This document shows, piece by piece, positions 1 through 5,690 of a stretch of DNA of 7,554 nt. The DNA is from UMGS1766 sp963660915 (GTDB lineage: Bacteria; Bacillota; Clostridia; Oscillospirales; Oscillospiraceae). How positions within the stretch are numbered: position 1 is the first letter of the stretch; every line of letters begins with the position of its first letter. The notes under the pieces are model-generated. The model was not told where the DNA came from, made no database searches, and saw nothing but the letters and a program-made list of their open reading frames with translations. The stretch is taken from positions 1-7,554 of the forward strand of contig CAVLAO010000139.1 in the NCBI GenBank assembly GCA_963660915.1, given 5' to 3'. Position numbers and translations under genes: made by a program.

Positions 1-83
1 GATTAAGTCTTGATATCAACATGAAACCGGGCGATTTTCGGCAATTAACGACGGAAGAAGTTGCGCTTTTGAAAAACCAATAA
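1..83 (+). CDS. C-terminal end of RsuA/RluB-family rRNA pseudouridine synthase (partial)
   Basis: The reading frame that starts at base 3 and stops with TAA at 81-83 encodes LSLDINMKPGDFRQLTTEEV followed by ALLKNQ. The pattern 'L-x-L-D-x-x-(L/M)-K-P-G-(E/D)-(Y/F)-R-x-L-T-x-E-E' is the usual C-terminus of RsuA/RluB/RluE-type pseudouridine synthases, which isomerise one uridine in 16S or 23S rRNA. Only 26 residues are visible. The catalytic Asp and the S4 domain lie outside the window, so the target rRNA site and exact subfamily cannot be told. The gene is cut by the window edge, not broken. No strong intrinsic terminator follows it. The family call rests on the tail motif alone. Confidence 0.7.
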   Translation, partial: LSLDINMKPGDFRQLTTEEVALLKNQ

Positions 84-94
84 GTGCTATTTCG

Positions 95-117
95 TCATTT
101 TATACAAAATAAAATGA
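95..117. repeat. 9-bp perfect inverted repeat upstream of the cdaR-like promoter
   Basis: TCATTTTAT (95-103) and ATAAAATGA (109-117) are exact reverse complements separated by the 5-base loop ACAAA. The repeat lies 12 bases after the upstream stop codon and ends 8 bases before the -35 box. The stem is nearly all A/T and no T-run follows it on the + strand, so it is a poor intrinsic terminator. It could be an operator or activator site for the regulator encoded downstream, but that is inference. An AT-rich palindrome of this length can also arise by chance. Confidence 0.5.
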
Positions 118-125
118 AAAACCTA

Positions 126-154
126 TTGAAATAGACCAGAACAAATGATAGAAT
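126..154 (+). promoter_or_regulatory. SigA-type promoter with extended -10 for the PucR/CdaR-like regulator
   Basis: A TTGAAA -35 box (126-131) is followed by an exact 17-base spacer and a TAGAAT -10 box (149-154). A TGA just before the -10 box (146-148) fits the extended -10 TGN element. Transcription should begin near 161, giving a leader of roughly 55 bases before the ATG at 217. This leader contains the 8-base palindrome TTGTACAA (174-181), just downstream of the expected start, where a repressor could bind. Confidence 0.72.
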
Positions 155-216
155 ATGTCTTACTTTGGAGAGTTTGTACAACCATATAGTATTTGTAGTG
201 GAAGGAAGGAGCAATT

Positions 217-1311
217 ATGTCTAGTCGTGTTTTTCAGAGCGTTGTTTTGCAGCTCAAAGAAGGCACAACCCGTACCATTGGCGTGCTTGATGCAAATGGT
301 GTAATGGTTGCCTGCAGCGAGCTTCCTCGCATTGGAGAAACAGTGATCGGTTCGGTTGAAGCGGTTTCAGCAGAACACGGAGGTCTTGTGATCCACAACG
401 GCAGTACCCTGAAAGCGCTGAATGGATTGGGCGCCCAGTTCGATTACATTGTGTTGGTTTCCGGTGAAGATGAGGCGGCGGCAACCATCTGTTCTATGGC
501 AGCTGTTGCGTTGAACGGGGCAAAGACTTATTTTGAGGAAAAGCATGATAAGGCTGCCTTTGTAAAGAGCATTCTGACGGATAATATTTTGTTGGGGGAT
601 ATCTACCTGCGGGCGAAAGAACTGCATTTTGTATCAGAAGCGTTTCGTGCAGTATTTCTGATTCGTCAGGAGGGAAGTGCGGAGGTTTCTGTGCTTGACC
701 TGGTACAGGGACTTTATCCGGATCGTCAATCGGATTATGTAATTTCAATCAATGAGTCCGATGTGGCGCTTGTAAAGCAGGTCTATGAAAATGTGTCCAC
801 AAGGGACTTGTATAAGATTGCAAAGGGCATAGAGGATGCGGTTTCCACCGAGTTAAAGGTAAAAGTTGTGATCGGAATTGGCACTGTTGTGGGGCATGTT
901 CGTGATCTGGCGCGGGCATTCCAAGAAGCTCAGATGGCAATTGAGGTCGGCAAAGTGTTTGAAACCGAGCGAAGCATTATTAATTATGAGAATCTTGGAA
1001 TTGGTCGCCTGATTTATCAGCTGCCGACCACTTTGTGTGAGATGTTCCTGCAGGAAGTCTTCAAGAAGAATCCGATTGATTCCTTGGATCAGGAAACGCT
1101 TTTTACAATCAACAAGTTTTTTGAAAACAACCTGAATGTCTCGGAAACGGCGCGTAAGCTCTTCGTTCATCGAAATACTTTGGTATATCGTCTGGAAAAG
1201 ATCAAGAAGCTTACAGGTTTGGATTTGCGTGAATTTGATGATGCGATTACGTTTAAAGTTGCATTGATGGTCAAAAAATATCTTACCAGCCGAGGAATCG
1301 ATCTTCAGTGA
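217..1311 (+). CDS. PucR/CdaR-family transcriptional regulator
   Basis: This is a 364-residue cytoplasmic DNA-binding regulator. The N-terminal part (about 1-105) carries IGVLDANGVMVACSELPRIGE (about 21-41, written here only as a resemblance) like the 'D-x-x-G-x-(I/V)-(I/V)-A-S/C...R-I-G' segment of sugar-diacid recognition or GAF-like sensor domains. The middle (about 140-250, including IGIGTVVGHVRDLARAFQEA) resembles the degenerate GGDEF-like domain of CdaR proteins. The C-terminus (about 294-355) is the PucR-type helix-turn-helix, with NVSETARKLFVHRNTLVYRL at 307-326 and a following K-x-x-T-G-L-D-L segment. The start is set by an AAGGAG site at 206-211, five bases before the ATG. It has its own promoter and terminator, so it is a single-gene unit. 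No sugar-acid, allantoin or purine genes flank it, so ligand and targets are unknown. Confidence 0.85.
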   Translation: MSSRVFQSVVLQLKEGTTRTIGVLDANGVMVACSELPRIGETVIGSVEAVSAEHGGLVIHNGSTLKALNGLGAQFDYIVLVSGEDEAAATICSMAAVALNGAKTYFEEKHDKAAFVKSILTDNILLGDIYLRAKELHFVSEAFRAVFLIRQEGSAEVSVLDLVQGLYPDRQSDYVISINESDVALVKQVYENVSTRDLYKIAKGIEDAVSTELKVKVVIGIGTVVGHVRDLARAFQEAQMAIEVGKVFETERSIINYENLGIGRLIYQLPTTLCEMFLQEVFKKNPIDSLDQETLFTINKFFENNLNVSETARKLFVHRNTLVYRLEKIKKLTGLDLREFDDAITFKVALMVKKYLTSRGIDLQ

Positions 1312-1319
1312 GAAATGAG

Positions 1320-1354
1320 AAAATGCGCCGATGCGGTATCGGCGCATTTTTCTT
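1320..1354 (+). terminator. Rho-independent terminator of the regulator gene
   Basis: ATGCGCCGAT (1323-1332) pairs perfectly with ATCGGCGCAT (1338-1347) around a GCGGT loop. The stem extends by three A-T pairs (1320-1322 with 1348-1350) to 13 bp, and the 3' side runs into TTTTTCTT. The GC-rich core followed by a T-run, nine bases after the stop codon, is a strong intrinsic terminator. It separates the regulator from the downstream operon. Confidence 0.93.
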
Positions 1355-1392
1355 GTAAATATTTAATTTTGCGAGAAAAGACAGGGGAAATG

Positions 1393-1421
1393 TTGACGAA
1401 CAAAGTACATGATGATAGAAT
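1393..1421 (+). promoter_or_regulatory. SigA-type promoter with extended -10 for the methyltransferase-ecf-truA operon
   Basis: TTGACG (1393-1398) is followed by a 17-base spacer and TAGAAT (1416-1421), with TGA at 1413-1415 as an extended -10 element. The expected start is near 1428, giving a short leader of about 25-30 bases, too short to hold a riboswitch. Its architecture is nearly identical to the promoter at 126-154: both share ATGATAGAAT across the -10 region. It lies downstream of the terminator and upstream of the first gene of the packed gene run, so it probably drives all seven genes to the window end. Confidence 0.75.
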
Positions 1422-1451
1422 GATAAAATATTATGTAAATACTGGGGTATT

Positions 1452-2348
1452 GTGTCTATGTGGCTTGCTGATAAATGGAAAGATTATGAATTATTAGACT
1501 GTGGACGAGGCGAAAAACTGGAGCGTTGGGGAGATAAGATCCTTGTTCGCCCTGATCCACAGGCCATTTGGAATACACCGCGCAAATTGCGGGAATGGAG
1601 AGTGAATGACGGCCGATACAGCCGATCCCACACCGGCGGAGGTCATTGGGATAAGAAAGGATTGCCGCAGCACTGGACTGTGGATTACGGCAGTTTGACT
1701 TTTAAGGTTGGTCCGATGAACTTTAAACATACAGGTCTGTTTCCGGAACAGGCTGCAAACTGGGATTTTGTTCAGGAGCAGATTCGTTCTGCCGGAAGAG
1801 AAATCAGTGTATTGAATCTGTTTGCCTATACCGGGGGAGCAACGATTGCCTGTGCAGCAGCTGGGGCAAAGGTTTGCCATGTGGATGCCGCGAAAGGTAT
1901 GGTCGCTTGGGCAAAAGAAAATGCAAAATTGTCGCACCTGGAGGATGCACCCGTCCGTTGGATTGTGGATGACTGCGGTAAATTTGTAGAACGGGAGATT
2001 CGCCGCGGTCGTCGCTATGATGCGATTATTATGGATCCACCGTCCTATGGCAGGGGTCCATCCGGAGAAGTGTGGAAATTGGAAGAAAGCCTTTATCCCT
2101 TCTTAGAGCTGGCAGTGCAGGTGCTTTCAGATCAACCGCTCTTCTTCCTTATCAATTCCTACACGACAGGTCTTGCGCCTTCTGTACTTGGGTATATGTT
2201 GGATACTTTGATTACCCACAAGTATGGAGGGCACAGCGAATGTCAGGAGCTTGGCATTCCGGTCACAGCCAGCGGCTTGGCGCTGCCCTGCGGTGCAACA
2301 GGGCGATGGATAGCCGGGGACAAAAAACGGGAGGCTAATCATGGCTGA
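1452..2348 (+). CDS. RlmI-like class I SAM-dependent RNA methyltransferase, without PUA domain
   Basis: The product is 298 residues if translation starts at GTG 1452, or 296 from the in-frame ATG at 1458. GGGG at 1444-1447 is the only plausible ribosome site, four or ten bases away, so the start is uncertain. The protein matches the COG1092/Methyltrans_SAM (RlmI-like) group. GLFPEQ (95-100) is followed by the SAM-binding motif I NLFAYTGGAT (122-131), an acidic HVD (143-145) that would hold the ribose, and motif IV DPPSYGRG (195-202). E. coli RlmI, a 23S rRNA m5C methyltransferase, is about 100 residues longer because of an N-terminal PUA domain that I do not see here. The strand after motif IV reads FFLINSYTTG (221-230), with no Cys where m5C enzymes often have one. 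The substrate and methylated base are therefore open, though rRNA is the best guess. The stop overlaps the ecfA1 start by 8 bases. Confidence 0.85.
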   Translation: MSMWLADKWKDYELLDCGRGEKLERWGDKILVRPDPQAIWNTPRKLREWRVNDGRYSRSHTGGGHWDKKGLPQHWTVDYGSLTFKVGPMNFKHTGLFPEQAANWDFVQEQIRSAGREISVLNLFAYTGGATIACAAAGAKVCHVDAAKGMVAWAKENAKLSHLEDAPVRWIVDDCGKFVEREIRRGRRYDAIIMDPPSYGRGPSGEVWKLEESLYPFLELAVQVLSDQPLFFLINSYTTGLAPSVLGYMLDTLITHKYGGHSECQELGIPVTASGLALPCGATGRWIAGDKKREANHG

Positions 2349-3183
2349 TCAGATTATTCAGGTGGAGAACGTCACCTTTAGTTACACTGGTGCCGAGGGT
2401 GTTGCCCCGGCAGTTTTAAAGGATGTCACTTTACATATTGAACAGGGGACGTTCGTTGCTGTCTTGGGTCACAATGGCTGCGGAAAGTCAACGGTAGCAA
2501 AGCATATGAATGCCATTTTGCTGCCGACTGGCGGAAAAGTCTATGTGGATGGAATGGACACTACTGACGATACAAAGACGTTGGATATCCGCCGTACAGT
2601 TGGTATGGTCTTTCAAAATCCAGACAATCAAATTGTTGCTTCTGTTGTGGAGGAGGATGTTGCGTTTGCTCCGGAGAATCTGGGGGTGCCGTCAGCAGAG
2701 ATTCGCCAGCGGGTTGACGATGCGCTTTCGGTTGTTGGTATGACGGATTACGCACGCCATGCACCGCACCTTCTGTCCGGAGGTCAAAAACAGCGCGTTG
2801 CTATTGCAGGTGTTATTGCGATGCAGCCCCGGTGTATTGTGCTGGATGAGCCAACAGCTATGTTGGATCCCATTGGCCGTAAAGAGGTCATTGACACGAT
2901 CATAAAGTTGAACCGTCAATCTGGTGTAACCGTGGTCCTGATTACGCATCATATGGATGAAGCAGCGCGGGCAGATCGACTGGTAGTTATGGATCAAGGG
3001 CAGATTATTGCAGATGGAGTACCTTCTGTCGTTTTTCAAGATGTAGAAGGGCTGCACAAAGTAGGACTTACAGTTCCGGAGACCGTCGGTTTGCTGTACG
3101 AATTAAAGCAGACGGGGATGGATGTTCCACTGGACGCTCTTTCCATCGAAGATTGTGCTGCCGCAATCAAGAAAGCTTTATAA
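2341..3183 (+). CDS. ecfA1: ECF transporter ATP-binding protein EcfA1
   Basis: This 280-residue protein is one of the two ABC ATPases of the energy-coupling factor module that powers uptake of vitamins or transition metals through interchangeable S components. Visible ABC motifs are Walker A GHNGCGKST (43-51), Q-loop FQNPDNQ (91-97), signature LSGGQKQR (145-152), Walker B IVLDEP (166-171), D-loop MLDP (174-177) and the switch His in ITHHMDE (H203). 'FQNPDNQIV' is characteristic of the A1 subunit. The C-terminal tail (about 225-280) fits the EcfA dimerisation extension. GGGAGG at 2329-2334 sits six bases before the ATG, and the 8-base overlap with the methyltransferase gene suggests translational coupling. 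All catalytic residues are intact. Confidence 0.95.
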   Translation: MADQIIQVENVTFSYTGAEGVAPAVLKDVTLHIEQGTFVAVLGHNGCGKSTVAKHMNAILLPTGGKVYVDGMDTTDDTKTLDIRRTVGMVFQNPDNQIVASVVEEDVAFAPENLGVPSAEIRQRVDDALSVVGMTDYARHAPHLLSGGQKQRVAIAGVIAMQPRCIVLDEPTAMLDPIGRKEVIDTIIKLNRQSGVTVVLITHHMDEAARADRLVVMDQGQIIADGVPSVVFQDVEGLHKVGLTVPETVGLLYELKQTGMDVPLDALSIEDCAAAIKKAL

Positions 3184-3202
3184 AATATCCGACATAGGAA
3201 TA

Positions 3203-3207
3203 GGGAG
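3203..3207 (+). promoter_or_regulatory. Ribosome binding site that sets a TTG start for ecfA2
   Basis: GGGAG is placed eight bases before TTG 3216. The first residues from this TTG (EPIIETQKLSHIYSVGTPFE) align with the usual EcfA2 N-terminus. No in-frame ATG or GTG is near, so a TTG start is well supported. Confidence 0.75.
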
Positions 3208-3215
3208 AAACACCA

Positions 3216-4088
3216 TTGGAACCGATTATCGAAACGCAAAAGCTGTCCCACATTTACAGTGTGGGAACGCCGTTTGAACATGTTGCTCTGGATGGGGTGG
3301 ATTTTTGCGCTTATCCAGGAGAAATCCTAGGTATTATTGGACATACCGGATCAGGAAAGTCAACGTTAATTCAGCATTTGAACGGACTTTTAAAACCAAC
3401 GGGAGGACAAGTCCTTTTTCAGGGAAAAGATATCTGGGCTGAACCGAAAAAGATTCGTAATATTCGATTTCAGGTAGGATCAGTATTTCAATATCCGGAA
3501 TATCAACTCTTTGAAGAAACGGTATATAAAGATATTTCGTTCGGTCCGAGCAACATGAAATTGTCCGGAGATGAAATTGATTCTCGTGTACGTGCTGCCG
3601 CGGCAAGTGTTGGTTTGCCGGAGCGTATTTTAGAGAAATCTCCGTTCGAGTTATCCGGCGGACAAAAGCGACGGGTAGCCATTGCCGGAGTGTTGGCAAT
3701 GAATCCTAAAGTGTTGATCCTGGATGAACCGTCAGCAGGACTGGACCCAAAAGGCAGAGATGCAATTCTGGAGATGATACAACGGATTCGCGATGAGTCC
3801 GGTACGACAATCATTCTGGTTTCCCATTCCATGGATGAGGTTGCTCAGGTCGTCGACCGGCTTTATGTGGTGAACGACGGCAAGATCCCGTTTTCCGGAA
3901 AGCCGAGTGAAGTGTTTGTCCATGGAGATGAGTTGCGAAAGATTGGACTGGATGTGCCCCATGTTACTCAGATTGCCCAGGCATTAAATCGCTTAGGTGT
4001 TCCGGTTGATCCGGCAGTGTATACAATGCAGGATGCAGTCAAGGCGATTCTTGCTTTGCGTGGGAAGGGGGGCAATGTCACATGCTGA
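3216..4088 (+). CDS. ecfA2: ECF transporter ATP-binding protein EcfA2
   Basis: This is the second ABC ATPase of the ECF module, 290 residues, which pairs with EcfA1 beneath EcfT at the inner face of the membrane. Motifs are Walker A GHTGSGKST (42-50), Q-loop FQYPEYQLF (91-99), signature ELSGGQKRR (145-153), Walker B VLILDEP (166-172), D-loop GLDP (175-178) and switch His in LVSHSMDE (H204). 'GTPFE...ALD' near the N-terminus, 'HLNGLLKPT' and 'FQYPEYQLFEET' are typical of EcfA2 rather than EcfA1. Translation starts at TTG 3216. A 32-base gap separates it from ecfA1, and its end overlaps ecfT by 7 bases. Nothing looks degraded. Confidence 0.95.
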   Translation: MEPIIETQKLSHIYSVGTPFEHVALDGVDFCAYPGEILGIIGHTGSGKSTLIQHLNGLLKPTGGQVLFQGKDIWAEPKKIRNIRFQVGSVFQYPEYQLFEETVYKDISFGPSNMKLSGDEIDSRVRAAAASVGLPERILEKSPFELSGGQKRRVAIAGVLAMNPKVLILDEPSAGLDPKGRDAILEMIQRIRDESGTTIILVSHSMDEVAQVVDRLYVVNDGKIPFSGKPSEVFVHGDELRKIGLDVPHVTQIAQALNRLGVPVDPAVYTMQDAVKAILALRGKGGNVTC

Positions 4089-4888
4089 AGGATATTACAC
4101 TGGGTCAGTTTTTTCCAGGAGACAGCATTGTGCATCGGCTTGACCCGAGAACGAAAATTGTTCTGGTTGTCGTTTACATTGTCGCACTTTTTTGCGCTAA
4201 ATTTGTCGTAAGCTATGCAGTGATGCTAGCGGTATTGCTGACTTGCATCGCGTTGTCCGGAGTGGGCTATAAAGCGATTTTTCGCGGAATGAAGCCAGTT
4301 GTAATTATTATTGTAATTACAGCAATTTTAAATCTGTTTTATAACAGTTCAGGTACATTGTTGGTGCATTTTTGGAAATTATCCATCTATACAGGCGGTG
4401 TACAAATGGCAATCATGATGGTTGCCCGTATCCTGATGCTCATCAGTGGAACATTCCTGTTGACTTACACAACGTCTCCAATACAACTGACAGATGCTAT
4501 TGAACGGTTGCTAGGCGGATTAAAGAAGCTTCATCTTCCCATTCATGAACTGGCAATGATGATGAGCATTGCGCTGCGGTTTATTCCGACGCTGATTGAG
4601 GAAACCGACAAAATAATGTCAGCACAAAAAGCAAGGGGTGCAGACTTTGAGTCAGGAAGTTTGGTAGAGAAAGCAAAAGCATTGGTTCCGTTGTTGGTTC
4701 CGCTGTTTGTGTCAGCTTTTCGAAGAGCAGATGAACTGGCAACGGCAATGGAGTGCCGCTGCTATCATGGAGATGAGGGCCGCACGCGCATGCGTCAGCT
4801 TGTTTACGAAAGAAGAGATTTTGTCGCGTTGATACTGGGTGGCGTTGTTTTAGCCAGTGTGTTGATTTTACGGCATTTCGGGCTCTGA
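4082..4888 (+). CDS. ecfT: ECF transporter transmembrane protein EcfT
   Basis: This 268-residue integral membrane scaffold couples the EcfA1/A2 ATPases to exchangeable S components. The N-terminus has HRLDPRTKI (18-26), common in the family. Hydrophobic segments lie at about 27-43, 45-60, 72-86, 108-128 and 247-264. The long region between the last two (about 133-240) is the cytoplasmic coupling-helix domain. It contains the first X-R-X coupling motif, KARG in AQKARGADF (181-189), and the second in AMECRCYHG (222-230), where the usual ARG is CRC. GRTRM (233-237) follows, as expected. A G-rich ribosome site (GGGGGG at 4067-4072) lies nine bases upstream of the ATG. The start overlaps the ecfA2 end by 7 bases, which suggests coupled synthesis of the subunits. 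Confidence 0.93.
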   Translation: MLKDITLGQFFPGDSIVHRLDPRTKIVLVVVYIVALFCAKFVVSYAVMLAVLLTCIALSGVGYKAIFRGMKPVVIIIVITAILNLFYNSSGTLLVHFWKLSIYTGGVQMAIMMVARILMLISGTFLLTYTTSPIQLTDAIERLLGGLKKLHLPIHELAMMMSIALRFIPTLIEETDKIMSAQKARGADFESGSLVEKAKALVPLLVPLFVSAFRRADELATAMECRCYHGDEGRTRMRQLVYERRDFVALILGGVVLASVLILRHFGL

Positions 4889-4901
4889 TCAAGCGGATTT
4901 T

Positions 4902-4907
4902 GAGGTG
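4902..4907 (+). promoter_or_regulatory. Ribosome binding site that decides the truA start
   Basis: GAGGTG is fully complementary to the CACCTC core of the 16S rRNA 3' end and lies three bases before ATG 4911. The in-frame GTG at 4905 lies inside this site and has no ribosome site of its own, so the ATG is preferred. TruA proteins also commonly begin MRNI or MRN, as here. Confidence 0.7.
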
Positions 4908-4910
4908 TTT

Positions 4911-5690
4911 ATGCGTAATATTGCGTTAAAACTTATGTATGTGGGAACGGCTTATCACGGATGGCAAATCCAGAAGAATGGTGCCACAGTGCAGGAAACT
5001 TTGCAGGATGCGCTGGCTACTGTGGTGTGTCATCCGGTAAAATGTACGGGCGCAGGACGAACAGACGCCGGTGTTCATGCGGAAACCTATATCGCCAATT
5101 TTCGTACAAGTTCCAATATTCCAGTTGACCGTCTTCCCTTGGCGGTAAATACCCGCTTGCCGGAAGATATCGTAGTTGTTTCTGCACGAGAAGTGAGCGA
5201 CCATTTTAATGCAATAGGTTCCTGCATAAAAAAGGAATATACTTACCGAGTCTATAATTCCCGCATTCGAAATGCATTCTACGTTAATCGCGCCTATTTT
5301 TATCCAAAGCACCTAGATGAACAGGTGATGGCAGATGCGGCATCCCGCTTTGTTGGCACCCATGATTTTGCTGCGGTGCGCGCGGTTGGAACCAATGTCA
5401 AGTCAACAGTTCGCACAGTTCACTATTTCGATGTCGCCCGAAAGGGAGATTTAATCGAGTTGAAGGTCTGCGCCAACGGTTTTTTGTATAATATGGTGCG
5501 GGCCATGACGGGGACGGTTCTCTATGCAGCTGAGGGGAAGTTAACACCAGACGAAATCAGCGATATTCTCCTGCGTGGGAATCGCACAGAAGCCGGACCG
5601 ACCGTGCCGCCGGGTGGGCTGTATATGACAAGACTCTGGTATAATGAACCGGTGGGATTGGATACCGATCCGGAGGAAAAATACGTATGA
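4911..5690 (+). CDS. truA: tRNA pseudouridine(38-40) synthase TruA
   Basis: The protein is 259 residues from ATG 4911, normal for the family. TruA converts uridines 38, 39 and 40 in the anticodon stem-loop of many tRNAs to pseudouridine. Diagnostic segments are LMYVGTAYHGWQIQ (about 8-21), the catalytic loop GAGRTDAGVHA (47-57) with the nucleophilic Asp at 52, the central KKEYTYRVY (107-115), and NGFLYNMVR (189-197), which forms part of the active site. The C-terminal GLYMTRLWY (about 226-234) is also typical. The gene follows ecfT by 22 bases, and ecfA1-ecfA2-ecfT-truA is a conserved order in Firmicutes. The stop codon overlaps the next start as ATGA. Confidence 0.96.
   Translation: MRNIALKLMYVGTAYHGWQIQKNGATVQETLQDALATVVCHPVKCTGAGRTDAGVHAETYIANFRTSSNIPVDRLPLAVNTRLPEDIVVVSAREVSDHFNAIGSCIKKEYTYRVYNSRIRNAFYVNRAYFYPKHLDEQVMADAASRFVGTHDFAAVRAVGTNVKSTVRTVHYFDVARKGDLIELKVCANGFLYNMVRAMTGTVLYAAEGKLTPDEISDILLRGNRTEAGPTVPPGGLYMTRLWYNEPVGLDTDPEEKYV

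Noticed and set aside
853..1347. 164-codon open frame on the - strand opposite the regulator
   Set aside because: It lies antisense to the conserved C-terminal HTH coding region and across the terminator. The product has no recognisable domain. It is a shadow of the real gene.
1356..1365. TAAATATTTA palindrome upstream of the second promoter
   Set aside because: It is short and consists only of A/T, directly after the terminator T-run, where such palindromes are expected by chance.
1355..1451. Possible riboswitch controlling the ecf operon
   Set aside because: ECF genes elsewhere can be riboswitch-controlled, but here the predicted leader is only about 25-30 bases and shows no aptamer-like structure.
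1315..1497. 60-codon open frame on the + strand between the regulator and the methyltransferase gene
   Set aside because: It runs through the terminator hairpin and the promoter, overlaps the start of the methyltransferase gene, has no ribosome site, and gives a low-complexity product.
1494..1937. 147-codon open frame on the - strand opposite the methyltransferase
   Set aside because: It is antisense to conserved SAM-motif coding sequence, its product is Cys/Ser/Pro-rich and family-less, and no promoter or ribosome site supports it.
4905..4910. GTG 4905 as the truA start
   Set aside because: It lies within the ribosome binding site of ATG 4911 and has no upstream site of its own. The protein from the ATG matches the usual TruA N-terminus.
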